Shown: positions 1 to 11,935, counted from the stretch's first letter. The stretch: DNA of 64,000 nucleotides from Paraeggerthella hongkongensis (GCF_003340345.1 NZ_PPTQ01000011.1:50180-114179); one strand, 5' to 3'. Notes: a model not told the origin generated them from the sequence alone. Numbers and translations are program-made.

Positions 1-2530
<2,530 letters not shown>

Positions 2531-2547
2531 AAAGCCTTGCTTTCGGG

Positions 2548-3117
2548 TTAGTAGATCTCCGGCTTCAAAACGCCGATGTAGGGAAGGTTGCGGTAACGCT
2601 CCGCGAAATCGAGCCCATAGCCTACGATAAACTCATCGGGACATTCAAAGCCAATATACTTGCAATCAATCTTCGCCTGCGCCGGCGTCTGCTTGCGCAG
2701 CAACGTCGCAACCTCGATGGAGGCAGGACCGCGCGACGACAGGTTCTTCAACAGGTACTTCAAAGTAAGGCCGGAATCGAGGATGTCTTCGGCCACGATA
2801 ACGTGCCGCCCCTCGATTTCGGAGGAAAGGTCCTTGAGGATGCGCACCACGCCGGAGCTTTTCGCGCCGTTGCCGTACGACGAAATGGCCATGTAGTCCA
2901 TCTCGAGCGGCAGCTCAATCGCACGAGCCAGATCCGCCATGAAAATTGCAGCGCCGCGCAGAACCGACACGAGCACGATGCCCTCGTCGGCGACCTTCGC
3001 GTAATCGTTCGTGATCGCCGCCCCGATTTCGCCCACGCGCCGGGCTAGATCGTCTTCGGTGAACAGGATCTCCGCAATGTCTTGATGCACGGTTTCGGCC
3101 TCTTCGTCGCTTTCCAT
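2548..3117 (-). CDS. hpt: Hypoxanthine phosphoribosyltransferase
   Basis: Purine salvage enzyme transferring phosphoribose from PRPP to hypoxanthine or guanine. The 189-residue length is normal. The PRPP loop is VIVAEDILDSGLTLK at 106-120 with both acidic residues, and LRGA at 53-56 is the conserved diphosphate-contacting loop. The order tilS-hpt-ftsH is conserved in many Gram-positive bacteria, which supports the call. Here maf is inserted between tilS and hpt, and about 190 bp separate maf from hpt, so hpt-ftsH-folP may have its own promoter. Confidence 0.95.
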   Translation of the reverse strand: MESDEEAETVHQDIAEILFTEDDLARRVGEIGAAITNDYAKVADEGIVLVSVLRGAAIFMADLARAIELPLEMDYMAISSYGNGAKSSGVVRILKDLSSEIEGRHVIVAEDILDSGLTLKYLLKNLSSRGPASIEVATLLRKQTPAQAKIDCKYIGFECPDEFIVGYGLDFAERYRNLPYIGVLKPEIY

Positions 3118-3311
3118 TCGTATCCTTGACCGCCCATGCGCGAATGCGCATTACGTGAGCAAGGACGTCAACGCTTACCATGAGTTCGGTTAGTGTACCA
3201 TTGCCCTCCAAGCAAAAGGAGACAATACGGTAACGCCGCCCCACATGCCACGATAATTACATTGTGCCGCAGGAACTGGGGCTTTATAAGCAACCGTCCG
3301 TCGTTGAAGCG

Positions 3312-4016
3312 CTAGGCGAGCGAAGTCTTCAAGTCCGGGAACTCTTCGAGCAAGCGCTTTACCGGCAAGCCGATAACCGTGTCGAGGTCGCCCTGCACGT
3401 GCTTCACAAGATCGGCTCCGGCTCCTTGGACGGCATACGCGCCAGCCTTGTCGAACGATTCGCCTTTGCGCAGGTACTCGACGATCTGGTCGTCGCTCAG
3501 CTCGTGAAACGTCACGGCAGCGCTGTCCACGAACGTGCGGAAGCCCAGCGATACCTGGTCGGGCTCGGGCGCGGCGACCAGCCATACGGATACGGCGGTG
3601 ATCACTTCGTGCGTGGTGCCGGCCAGTCGACGCAGCATGCGCTTCGCGTCGGAAAGGCTCACGGGCTTCCCGAAAATCTCGCCCTCGCACACCACCATGG
3701 TGTCGGCGCCCAAAACGGCGGCCATGCCCGTGTAATCGCCCGACAGGACCTCTTGAACCACGGCTCCGGCTTTGCGCTCTGCCAGCTTTTTAGCCACTTC
3801 GGGCGGGTCGGCAAGCAAATCGGGCTCCAACGTTTCGTCAACTTCGGACACGCGGACGGTGAATTCCACGCCTTCCCGCTCCAGCAGCTCGCGGCGTCGC
3901 GGCGACCCGCTGGCCAAAATGACGTCGACGGCGGGTGCGGGCTGGGTAGAAGGCGCAGCCGACTGAGCCTCGGCGCTTGCGGACTCTTGAGATGAAATGT
4001 TCTGTTCGTTTTCCAT
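3312..4016 (-). CDS. maf: Maf-family nucleotide pyrophosphatase
   Basis: House-cleaning nucleoside triphosphate pyrophosphatase of the Maf/YhdE family, hydrolysing dTTP/UTP or modified nucleotides. The signature ASGSPRR is at 35-41 and ADTMV at 104-108 carries the catalytic Asp. The chosen ATG gives 234 residues; the reading frame stays open far upstream into tilS but that part is not Maf-like. Even so, residues 1-30 are a Ser/Ala/Gln-rich extension absent from typical Maf proteins, which normally start a few residues before the signature. A shorter start cannot be ruled out, but no in-frame ATG lies closer to the motif. Confidence 0.92.
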   Translation of the reverse strand: MENEQNISSQESASAEAQSAAPSTQPAPAVDVILASGSPRRRELLEREGVEFTVRVSEVDETLEPDLLADPPEVAKKLAERKAGAVVQEVLSGDYTGMAAVLGADTMVVCEGEIFGKPVSLSDAKRMLRRLAGTTHEVITAVSVWLVAAPEPDQVSLGFRTFVDSAAVTFHELSDDQIVEYLRKGESFDKAGAYAVQGAGADLVKHVQGDLDTVIGLPVKRLLEEFPDLKTSLA

Positions 4017-4102
4017 GACGGGTATTGTACCACCTTGGCGAAGCGCACAAGAAAACGGCGCACTTCTCCAACAAGCCCGAATGGACGCAGGCGCGCGAGG
4101 CG

Positions 4103-5221
4103 CTAGACCCGCTTCCTTCGCGCACGAAACGCAGCCATGGGCTCTATGCGCACGCCCTGCTTGTTGGCGCTGATGGCCAAATCGCCCTGCACGTTGGCCA
4201 CGTACCCGCCCCTTGGGCGCGCTTCGCCCCATGCGGCCAGCACGGCGTCCACGGAAGCAGTCTCCACCCGCGCTTCGGGTCCCAGCATGTGATGCAAGAT
4301 GCGCACCGCCACGCGACGAAGCAACGGAACGGGCTGCTCTCCCAGCTCGGGGGCCAGAACGCAACCGGCGTCGAAATCGGGGGACTGCCCGGGAACATGC
4401 TCGATCCAGGACGCATGTTGCTCAACCAGATCGTCCACCAAGCTCTCGAGCATGTCGTCTTCGTCGGCGATCAGGTTCATGGTTCGGCACAGCACTTCCA
4501 TGAGCTGGGTATTTCGCTCTTTCGCACGCGGCACGATCTCGTGGCGCACGTACGCGCGAAACCGGTCGGTATGGGCATTCGTGGCATCCTCGCGCCACAG
4601 CGCGCCCGAATCGTCGCGCGCCACCGGCAAGCCGGCCTGTGCGCGGTCGTCCAAATACGCCCGAAGATCATCGCGCGTCGCGTCCAGCAACGGACGAACC
4701 ACCGGCCCGTTTCGGTACCGCATCGCGCGAAAGCCGCCCGGCCCCGTACCCACGATGGACCTCATGTAGAAGCTCTCCACGCGGTCGTCGGCTGTGTGAG
4801 CCGTGAAAATACGCCCGTCCGCAAGCGGCGCGGACGCGTGCAGGCACAGGCTTTCGAGCGCTTCGTTCGCGGCAAGATAGCGCTCGCGCCGCGCGACGGC
4901 CTCCACGTTCTCGCCCGTGCGCTGCGCCTCGCGCGCTATATCGACCTCGCACAAGAACAGCGGCACGGCCAGCAGCTCGGCAAGCTCTTCCACGAACCGC
5001 GCGTCGGCATCGGCGTCTTCGCCCCTGAGCTTGTGATTCACGTGCAACATGGCAAGCGGGCCCACCAGCCCTTCGTCGTGCAGGTCGCGAGCCAAATATG
5101 CCAGCGCCGTCGAATCCGACCCCCCTGACACCATAAGAAGCACCGGGGCGTCCGGCTTCGCCAAGTCGCGCTCGGAAACGGCGGCAGCAATGCGCTGACG
5201 CAGGATGTTCGATTCGCTCAC
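4103..5221 (-). CDS. tilS: tRNA(Ile) lysidine synthase
   Basis: ATP-dependent enzyme that converts C34 of the tRNA-Ile CAU anticodon to lysidine so that it reads AUA. The PP-loop SGGSDS is at 32-37. I chose a GTG start because AGAAGGGGAG lies six bases before it, whereas the longer in-frame ATG 60 bp upstream has no ribosome site and adds a basic stretch without family similarity. This gives 372 residues, within the family range. The protein has the C-terminal extension typical of long TilS forms but no motif could be checked there. It is followed by maf after 86 bp. Confidence 0.92.
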   Translation of the reverse strand: MSESNILRQRIAAAVSERDLAKPDAPVLLMVSGGSDSTALAYLARDLHDEGLVGPLAMLHVNHKLRGEDADADARFVEELAELLAVPLFLCEVDIAREAQRTGENVEAVARRERYLAANEALESLCLHASAPLADGRIFTAHTADDRVESFYMRSIVGTGPGGFRAMRYRNGPVVRPLLDATRDDLRAYLDDRAQAGLPVARDDSGALWREDATNAHTDRFRAYVRHEIVPRAKERNTQLMEVLCRTMNLIADEDDMLESLVDDLVEQHASWIEHVPGQSPDFDAGCVLAPELGEQPVPLLRRVAVRILHHMLGPEARVETASVDAVLAAWGEARPRGGYVANVQGDLAISANKQGVRIEPMAAFRARRKRV

Positions 5222-5402
5222 GTTCGCTCCCCTTCTCGCATATCCCGCCGATCGAACCCACTCGAAAGCGGCGAAGCCCAAACGGGGCCTTCAAGTCCAA
5301 CAGGACGCCAAGCGTCTTGGCGATATCATACTCCTCCCTAAGGGCTCTGTCCTGAAGCACGTCCGAGCCTCGAGCCACGCGGGAAGGCAGCTTGGGCAAC
5401 GC

Positions 5403-6858
5403 TCAATCGGACAGCTTCGATTTCCCCGTTTGCTTCGCACGGTACAGCGCGGCATTCGCCAACTGGTACAACGAAAGAAACGAGCTCTTCCCAAGGCTGG
5501 CCCGGGCCATCCCAACGCTGATGGAGACCTTTTTTCTTTCGCCAGCGTCGGTCAGCACGTAGAAATCGCGGATCAGGGCATTGGTTTTTTCTTCCACCTG
5601 GTCAACGTCCCAATCGCCCGGCAGGTACACAACGAACTCGTCGCCGCCGATGCGCCCGACGATGCCCGCAGCCCCGAACGCATCTTGCAATCTGCTGGCG
5701 CACTCCCTGAGAACCGCATCCCCCCAAAGATGCCCGCCCTCGTCGTTGATATTCTTGAAGTCGTCCAGATCTATAACAAGCAAGGTAGCGGACGCGTTCT
5801 CCCCCGCTTCCGAAATGCTCTGGGTGATCGCATCTTCGACCGCCTTCCGATTGTAGACTCCGGTCAGCCCGTCCACTTGGGCTGCCCGCTCCAGAATCGC
5901 CTGGGTCCTTTTTTGCTCGCGCAGTCGGCCTACGACAATCGCGCACAACAGGCCCAGCATGATGACGACCAGCTCCACGGTCAGCCAAAGTCCGTACTGC
6001 TCCAGGTTGACGAGTTTTCCGCGCAGCGAGTTTTCCGTAATCGTCACCACAACATACCAGTCGTTCGCGTCTATGGGGCCATACGTGCAGTAATGCACAG
6101 CGTCGCCTGCGGAGTATACGGAAAACCCCTGCTTCCCTTCGGCGAAATCCGCACGCATGGCTTCTGCCGATGACTGCTCGAAGGTCAGGTCGGATAGCGC
6201 GTCAAAAATATCAAGGCCGAACTGATCGGAGGTTTCGCCGCTGACAACCTTGCCGGCGCTGCTGACGATCCCTATCTGCGCCGTGCCGTCCAGCAGGCTG
6301 TTCTCCAAAAGCGAAGGAAATTCCCTGATGTTGTACGAGGAAACCAGAACGCCCGGAGTGCCGCCCATGGTAACCGGGGCGACCACGCCAAAAATGACTT
6401 CATCCAACTCATCGGTGTAAAAGGGCTGGGAAAAAACCGGCTCCCGTATCTCGGACAGCAAGACCCCGTCCAGGCGCGTGTTTTCCTCATTCCGCCCCTG
6501 GTAGCCATCGTAGCTGGTGTAGGTGCAGCCGTCGAAGGTGACGAAAAGCGCGCGGACAACATTGGACGTTTCGGCATAGCCCTCAAGGATTTGCAGAATG
6601 TCCTCGTCCGTCTGCAATTCCGCATGACTGAGCGTCAACGCCATGGAAGCGGTCAGGTTCTTCAAATAGTCCAGTTCGTTTTGAATGAGCAGGGCGCTAT
6701 TCTTTTGGACGGCCTCGATTTGAGAGCGCATGTCTTCGTCGATATAGGAGTTAACCTGCATTCGAAAGTTGAGAAAACACCCGAATATCAATGCGACAGC
6801 TACCGCCACCTCGCAGAGAACGACTCCTGTTTTGCTTAAAGACCGGAATGCTCTTTTC
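5403..6858 (-). CDS. Membrane diguanylate cyclase with extracytoplasmic sensor
   Basis: Probable c-di-GMP synthase. Residues 11-31 form a membrane helix, followed by an extracytoplasmic region of about 240 residues that looks like a dCache-type sensor, a second helix near 280-305, and a C-terminal GGDEF domain with the intact active-site motif GGDEF at 405-409. The inhibitory RxxD site normally five residues upstream is not present (the sequence there is Gly/Ala-rich), so product inhibition may be absent. Translation probably begins at a TTG around 6860 with AAGGGGG just upstream; the coordinate is given to within one codon. It starts 38 bp after the methyltransferase stop and is likely cotranscribed. 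No ligand can be predicted. Confidence 0.85.
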
Positions 6859-6897
6859 AACCCGCCATCCCCCTTACGCCCTTACGATCTCATGGAA

Positions 6898-8214
6898 TCA
6901 AGGCTCCCGCGTCAACGACACGACGGTCTCGATGTGATCGGTATGGGGGAACATGTCAACCGGCTGAACAACCTTGACCGTAAAGCCTCGGTCACGTAGA
7001 AACGCCAGGTCACGCACTTGAGTTGTAGGGTTGCAGGAAATGTAAACCATGCGCTTCGGGGCAAGCGCCACGGCAGCGTGCAAGAATTCCTCGCTCGCGC
7101 CGGCGCGCGGCGGATCCATCAGCAGCACGTCTACGCGCTGGCCGTCAGCCGCCTGCTCGCGCATGAAATCGCCCGCGTCGCCCACCACGAACCGGGCGTT
7201 TTCCACCCCGTTGTGCCGGGCGTTCTCGCGCGCGTCGCGAATGGCCGAAGCCACGCTGTCCACGCCCGTCACCTGCGCGGCGCCGTGCTTTGCCGCCACC
7301 AAGCCAATGGTGCCCGTGCCGCAGTAGGCGTCGATGGCGCTCTCGCTGCCGGTGAATTCGGCCAGCTCGATGGCACGGCGGTACAGAACTTCAGTTTGAA
7401 CTGCGTTGACCTGGTAAAACGACTGCGACGATATGCGGAAGCTCAGTCCGCACAGCTTATCCAATATGAAGCCGGGGCCATAGAGCGTTTGCTCGCGCTG
7501 CCCCAAGATGACATTCGTCTGACGCTCGTTGACGTTCTGCACGACCGTCGTGACGCCGGGGCAGCGCTTGACCAAGTCGCGGCAGAAATTCCGCGACGCC
7601 GGGAACTCCCGCCCGTTCGTTACCAGCGTGACCAGCACCTCTTCGCTTGTATGCCCCACGCGCACAATGGCATGGCGCAAAAACCCCACCCCTTTGTCTT
7701 CGTCGTAAGGCGTTATGCCGTAGCGCGGCATAAGATCGCGAATGGCCCGGATAATGCGTTTGGCCTGCTGGTTTTCCAACAGGCAGGCATCGGTGGAAAC
7801 GATGCGATGCGTACCTGCGGCATACATGCCGCACAAGATCTCGCGCCGGGGAGCTGCGCCCTTGCCGTTCTTGCCGCCTTTGCCGCTCTTGCCTCGACCT
7901 TCCTTCGAGCGATCGGCTTTTCCCTTGCCGCCCGGCGCGGGGAGCTTGCGACCGGGCGCGTACGGAGACGCCACCTTATTGCGGTAGTAATAGGGGTCTT
8001 CCATTCCCAAAATAGGCAGAAGCGCAGACGGATCGGCCACCTGCGCGAACAGCTTCGCAACCTGCGCATCTTTGGCAGCAAGCTGATCGGCGTACGCCAC
8101 GCTGATATGCTGGCACGCACCGCACTGGCGCTCAACGGGGCATTCGGGATGCGGCACGGCATCTTCCAACACGCTTGCGCATGCGCCCTTACTGCCAAAC
8201 GAGGAATTTTGCAT
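6898..8214 (-). CDS. TrmA/RlmD-family 23S rRNA (uracil-5-)-methyltransferase
   Basis: SAM-dependent RNA uracil C5 methyltransferase with an iron-sulfur cluster. Cysteines 25, 31 and 34 form the CxxxxxCxxC part of the cluster site, with Cys144 as the probable fourth ligand. The C-terminal methyltransferase domain has MDPPRAG and the catalytic Cys394 in YISCNP. There is a Lys/Gly/Arg-rich insert at about 93-122, between the cluster and the catalytic domain, unlike standard RlmD/RlmCD. The ATG overlaps the 3' end of the GntR gene by 26 bp, so the two are coupled. I cannot tell U747, U1939 or tRNA specificity from sequence. Confidence 0.88.
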   Translation of the reverse strand: MQNSSFGSKGACASVLEDAVPHPECPVERQCGACQHISVAYADQLAAKDAQVAKLFAQVADPSALLPILGMEDPYYYRNKVASPYAPGRKLPAPGGKGKADRSKEGRGKSGKGGKNGKGAAPRREILCGMYAAGTHRIVSTDACLLENQQAKRIIRAIRDLMPRYGITPYDEDKGVGFLRHAIVRVGHTSEEVLVTLVTNGREFPASRNFCRDLVKRCPGVTTVVQNVNERQTNVILGQREQTLYGPGFILDKLCGLSFRISSQSFYQVNAVQTEVLYRRAIELAEFTGSESAIDAYCGTGTIGLVAAKHGAAQVTGVDSVASAIRDARENARHNGVENARFVVGDAGDFMREQAADGQRVDVLLMDPPRAGASEEFLHAAVALAPKRMVYISCNPTTQVRDLAFLRDRGFTVKVVQPVDMFPHTDHIETVVSLTREP

Positions 8215-8842
8215 TGTCGTCACTCCAATGAACATCGCGGATATAGCGTTGCAGGCCCGCACCGTCGCGGCTTTCGAACAAGCGCACGATTTCGGCATGC
8301 TCGTCGTTTGCCTGCCGCAAAAGGCCGTCCAAATCGGATTCGGCAACGCGGGCGTACTCGCGCTTCATGAAGCAGCGGTTCAACTGCCGGATAAGCTCCA
8401 CCAAGCGAGCGTTTCCGCACTTCTCCATATAGCAGGCGTGAAAGTCGCGCTGAAGATCGTCGTATTTTTTATACAGGCGCTTCTCGATGGCCAGCTCCAT
8501 CGAACCGTGCAGAAACTGCAGTTGGGCAAGGTCCTCGTCGGTCATGCGGTCCACCGCAAGCAGAGCCGCCCGCCCGTCTAAAGGCCCGATGACCTCGACA
8601 ATCTCCCGAGCGCTGTCCTCGGTCACGCTTTTCACGTAAAACCCCTTGCGCGGAACGTTTTCAAGATAACCGTCGGAGGCAAGCTGAATGAGAGCCTCGC
8701 GCACCGGCGTACGGCTCACGCCTAGCGCTTCGCATATCTGCTGCTCGCTGATCTTGTGGTCGTCGGCCAGCGCACCGCCGTCAATAAGATCAACGATGTA
8801 GTCGTACACATGGCCCTTCAGCGACCGGTACTCGTTTGTCAT
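8189..8842 (-). CDS. GntR-family regulator with FCD domain
   Basis: Transcription regulator of 217 residues. Residues 8-72 form the winged helix, with VSRTPVREALIQLASDGYL as the recognition helix region typical of GntR proteins, and 80-210 form an all-helical FCD ligand domain. FCD regulators usually bind small organic acids or amino-acid derivatives, often through a metal. It is transcribed away from the DDAH-type hydrolase, and the 343 bp between them contain a perfect ATTGTATACAAT palindrome, so that hydrolase is its likely target. The gene overlaps the start of the methyltransferase gene. Confidence 0.92.
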   Translation of the reverse strand: MTNEYRSLKGHVYDYIVDLIDGGALADDHKISEQQICEALGVSRTPVREALIQLASDGYLENVPRKGFYVKSVTEDSAREIVEVIGPLDGRAALLAVDRMTDEDLAQLQFLHGSMELAIEKRLYKKYDDLQRDFHACYMEKCGNARLVELIRQLNRCFMKREYARVAESDLDGLLRQANDEHAEIVRLFESRDGAGLQRYIRDVHWSDDNAKFLVWQ

Positions 8843-9185
8843 GTAATCCGCCTGTCACGCTGCTGCACTGCATACCAATATATCATACGCGCAACCCTGC
8901 CCTCTGCGAAGAACAGGGCAAACGAGCCCTTAGACATTCCCGAAAACAGCCAGGCGCAAACGCCGGGGTGCCGACCTTTTTCACGCATGCCTGCTTCACG
9001 CGCGCTCGCTTGCTTTCCCCAAGATCGACCGGGCTTTGCACCGCCAAGCCGCCCGAGCGCGTTGCCAAGGCGTCGTGTCCGGGCGGTAACTTTTTCCTTA
9101 TACGCCTTGATTGTATACAATATCCAAGCTACAGTTTGCACCGTAAGGAATACCGGCAGCACCGAACCGCGCGAAAGGATTCGCA
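8843..9185. promoter_or_regulatory. Divergent GntR/DDAH intergenic region
   Basis: No gene is seen in these 343 bp. The only marked features are the palindrome at 9110-9121 and AT-rich stretches that could hold the two divergent promoters. An open frame of 115 codons on the minus strand has no recognisable features and crosses the promoter region, so it is not called. Confidence 0.5.
9110..9121. promoter_or_regulatory. Operator-like palindrome ATTGTATACAAT
   Basis: A perfect 12-bp palindrome 65 bp upstream of the DDAH-type gene. It fits the GT-N-AC core used by GntR/FCD regulators, and the same sequence is, as I recall, the operator of MdcY. TACAAT within it could serve as a -10 hexamer for the downstream gene, so binding would block transcription. 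Confidence 0.6.
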
Positions 9186-9962
9186 ATGACCAAGTTCACG
9201 AACGTCATCGTCCGCCGCCCCGCCAAATCGATGGTCGAAGGCATCACCTCCGCACCCGAGCTGGGCAAGCCCGACTACGAGCTGGCCTGCAAGCAGCATG
9301 ACGACTACATTGCGGCCCTGAAGGAATGCGGCGTCGAAGTAACCGTCCTGCCCGCACTCGAGCAGTTCCCCGACTCCTGCTTCGTCGAGGACCCGGCGGT
9401 CATCACCCGCAAGGGCGCCATCATCGCGAACCCTGGCGCCGCCAGCCGCAACGGCGAGAAAGACGAGATCGAGCCCGCCGTTCGCCAGTTCTTCGATGAC
9501 GAGCACGTGAAGCACATCGTTGCCCCGGGCACGCTGGACGGCGGCGACGTCATGATGGTGGGCGACCACTTCTACGTGGGACGCTCCGCTCGCACCAATG
9601 AAGAGGGCATCCGCCAGTTCTTCGAGATCTTGGAAGGCTGGGGGCTCGAAGGCTCCGAAGTGCCGCTGGAATTCGTCCTGCACCTGAAGACGGGCGTGAA
9701 CTACCTCGAGGACAACAACATGCTGGTGTCCGGCGAATTCGTGACGAAGCCCGACTTCGCTCAGTACAACAAGATCCAGATTCCCGAGGACGAGGCCTAC
9801 GCCGCCAACTGCATCTGGGTGAACGGCACGGTCATCGTGCCCGAGGGCTACCCGACCGTCTTGGCAGCCGTGCAGGACGCGGGCTACCAGACGCTGACCG
9901 TCGACACGTCCGAGTACCGCAAGCTGGACGGCGGCCTGAGCTGCCTGTCGCTGCGCTTCTAA
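9186..9962 (+). CDS. Dimethylarginine dimethylaminohydrolase-family protein
   Basis: Guanidino-group hydrolase of the pentein fold. DDAH converts N-omega-methylated arginines to citrulline and an amine. The family signature PDSCFVED is at 62-69, GGD at 119-121, the catalytic His is His166 and the nucleophile is Cys253, six residues from the C-terminus, all in DDAH order. The 258-residue length is typical. GAAAGGATTCGCA precedes the ATG. Substrate could be methylarginine, or a related guanidino compound, since the fold is promiscuous; the divergent GntR regulator points to an inducible catabolic role. No transport gene is adjacent. Confidence 0.88.
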   Translation: MTKFTNVIVRRPAKSMVEGITSAPELGKPDYELACKQHDDYIAALKECGVEVTVLPALEQFPDSCFVEDPAVITRKGAIIANPGAASRNGEKDEIEPAVRQFFDDEHVKHIVAPGTLDGGDVMMVGDHFYVGRSARTNEEGIRQFFEILEGWGLEGSEVPLEFVLHLKTGVNYLEDNNMLVSGEFVTKPDFAQYNKIQIPEDEAYAANCIWVNGTVIVPEGYPTVLAAVQDAGYQTLTVDTSEYRKLDGGLSCLSLRF

Positions 9963-10143
9963 CCCAACGCTCGCTTGATACGCAGGCCCGGCATGCTCAT
10001 GTCGGGCCTGCGTGCAGATAAGCCCGCTCAAAACCGAAGGACAACGCCAGCGTAAGCGGTAACGGATCTATAACTCTTTTAAGAAGCATTCAGCGACGCA
10101 CGGTATAGTAGTCTGCGAGACACCGTACGTGAAAGGACTTCCC

Positions 10144-10515
10144 ATGAACTTCATCATCCGCTGGCTGGTCACCGCTATCGCCGTCGGCGTGGCCGTATGG
10201 CTGGTTCCCGGCATCGAGATCATCGGCGGCAACGAGGCATGGGTGGGAATCGCCATCTTCGGCTTGATGTTGGCGCTTGTCAACATCAGCATCAAACCGC
10301 TCATGCAGGTGCTGAGCCTTCCCATCACCGTCATCACGCTAGGCATCTTCTACCTGATCGTAAACACGTTTTTGCTGTACGTTGCCGCATGGCTTGCAAA
10401 CGGCATCTTCCAAGTTGGGTTCGCCATTGCCACCTTCGGCAGCGCGTTCGTGGCGTCCATCGTGATCAGCATCGTGTCGGGAATCATGAATTCCCTGGTA
10501 GGAGCCGACGACTAG
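10144..10515 (+). CDS. Small four-helix membrane protein, phage-holin family (PF04020-type)
   Basis: A 123-residue very hydrophobic protein with about four membrane helices, matching the YvlD-like family that databases name phage holin family protein. It is chromosomal and no phage genes are near, so lysis function is not implied. The chosen ATG has AAAGGA nine bases upstream; an in-frame GTG five codons earlier overlaps that site and is less likely. Function is unknown. It is followed by lrgA after about 230 bp that contain a long hairpin. Confidence 0.75.
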   Translation: MNFIIRWLVTAIAVGVAVWLVPGIEIIGGNEAWVGIAIFGLMLALVNISIKPLMQVLSLPITVITLGIFYLIVNTFLLYVAAWLANGIFQVGFAIATFGSAFVASIVISIVSGIMNSLVGADD

Positions 10516-10668
10516 AACGCCAAGCGCCCGCAAGCACCGCGTCTTTCGACGCTGCCCGACGGTCCCGATCGCCTTGTGCGAAAGGGATCGTTTTTCTATC
10601 TCCAGAAAGCCTCCATGGACAACCGAGCATTTCGCTTTATGATGGACAGGAACTAGCCGCTTCGCATT

Positions 10669-10720
10669 GATCCGATGCCCGCGGGCGCCGCACGTCGTCG
10701 TCGCGCGCGGGCATCGGATC
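10669..10720. terminator. 15-bp perfect stem hairpin before lrgA
   Basis: Arms 10669-10683 and 10706-10720 are perfectly complementary with a 22-base GC-rich loop. It has no T-run, and lies 25 bp before the lrgA start. It may be a terminator for the upstream gene or a leader structure controlling lrgAB. Confidence 0.6.
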
Positions 10721-10745
10721 CGCACATCACGTGAGGATCCGAACC

Positions 10746-11216
10746 ATGGAGCACATCGAAGGCGTCTCTCGCGACGCCTCGGGACACGCGTCTACGTCCC
10801 CGAAAAACGCCGCATCATGGCGATCGAAAACCGGTGCCGCCGCAAAGCGCATCGCGAAAATTCTCGCCCAACTCGTCTTGCTTCTGGGCGTGTACGCCGC
10901 AGGCTGCGCGCTCGCCTCGGTACTTCCCATCACCCTGCCTGGAAACATCGTGGGCATGGTGCTGCTGCTGGCGCTTTTGGGAACGGGCCTCTTGAAAACG
11001 CGGCATGTCGGCGATGCGTGCACGTGCCTTATCGACAACATGTCGCTGTTCTTCATTCCCGCCGGAGTTGCCATCATGGGGTGCGTTTCCCTGCTGGAAG
11101 GAAACGTGGCGAAGTTTGCCCTGGTCTGCGTAGCAACAACCGTGCTGGTGTTTTTGGCTACGTCAGGAACCGTGGTGTTCGTATCGCGCCTGATGGATCG
11201 ATGGGAAAAGAGGTAG
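10746..11216 (+). CDS. lrgA: CidA/LrgA-family membrane protein
   Basis: A 156-residue integral membrane protein. After a hydrophilic 35-residue N-terminus come four hydrophobic helices with the family feature LPGNIVGMVLLLALL. CidA/LrgA proteins form oligomers affecting murein hydrolase activity or act with LrgB in export of small organic acids. The ATG is preceded by GAGG at nine bases; an in-frame GTG five codons upstream overlaps this site. It is followed by lrgB after 3 bp, the standard two-gene unit. Confidence 0.9.
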   Translation: MEHIEGVSRDASGHASTSPKNAASWRSKTGAAAKRIAKILAQLVLLLGVYAAGCALASVLPITLPGNIVGMVLLLALLGTGLLKTRHVGDACTCLIDNMSLFFIPAGVAIMGCVSLLEGNVAKFALVCVATTVLVFLATSGTVVFVSRLMDRWEKR

Positions 11217-11219
11217 AGC

Positions 11220-11909
11220 ATGGCGCCGCTTATTCTCACGCTTGTTGTGGGCACCGTGCTTTCCGTTGCGACGTTCAAGCTTTCGGTCCTGCTGTACCGC
11301 CGCGTTAACTCCCCGCTTCTCAATCCCCTCCTGGTCACGGTGGTATTCGTCATCGCCGTGCTGAGCATCTTTCGCATTCCGCTGGAATCCTACGAGGAAA
11401 GCGTCCGGGTGATCTCGTTCTTGCTGGGACCCGCAACCGTAGCGCTGGCATATTCGGTATACCAGCAGCGCCAGATCCTGAAGAAGCACTTCGCACCTAT
11501 TTTCGCCGGCTGCTTGGTAGGCTCCATCGTTTCCATGGTCAGCGCGTACGGGTTGTGCAAACTGCTCGGTTTGGGCGACGACATGGCGCTTTCGTTCGTT
11601 CCCAAGTCGGTCACCACGCCCATCGCCATCGCCGTTTCCCAGCAGCTTGGAGGCATCACCTCCATCACGGTGGCGGCCGTTATCGTAACCGGCGTTCTGG
11701 GAGCCATATTCGCGCCGCTCATGACGCGCGTGTTCCGCGTGCGCAACCGCGTGGCACGCGGCGTGGCCATCGGAACCTGCGCACACGCCGTTGGCACCAC
11801 CAAAGCTATCGAAATGGGAGAGCTCGAAGGCGCCATGAGCGGCGTGGCCATCGCGGTGGCGGGCCTGCTCACAACTGCCATCGTGATCGTAGCCAGCTGC
11901 TTCATGTAA
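11220..11909 (+). CDS. lrgB: LrgB-family membrane protein
   Basis: A 229-residue membrane protein with about seven helices and the LrgB signatures SVTTPIAIAVSQQLGG and GTCAHAVGTTKA. It works with LrgA; plant and bacterial relatives are linked to glycolate/lactate/pyruvate transport and to control of autolysis. The stop codon runs directly into a strong hairpin, so lrgAB ends here. Confidence 0.92.
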   Translation: MAPLILTLVVGTVLSVATFKLSVLLYRRVNSPLLNPLLVTVVFVIAVLSIFRIPLESYEESVRVISFLLGPATVALAYSVYQQRQILKKHFAPIFAGCLVGSIVSMVSAYGLCKLLGLGDDMALSFVPKSVTTPIAIAVSQQLGGITSITVAAVIVTGVLGAIFAPLMTRVFRVRNRVARGVAIGTCAHAVGTTKAIEMGELEGAMSGVAIAVAGLLTTAIVIVASCFM

Positions 11910-11935
11910 GTCGGGGGCCGCATGCGGCCCCCGAC
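11910..11935. terminator. Hairpin between convergent lrgB and alcohol dehydrogenase genes
   Basis: A perfect palindromic hairpin with an 11-13 bp stem (GTCGGGGGCCGC arm) starting at the base after the lrgB stop. It has no clear T-run on either strand. It lies between two convergent genes and would serve both. Confidence 0.75.

Noticed and set aside
4668..5399. 243-codon minus-strand frame upstream of tilS
   Set aside because: Overlaps tilS in another frame; its first 60 residues between the cyclase and tilS resemble nothing I know.
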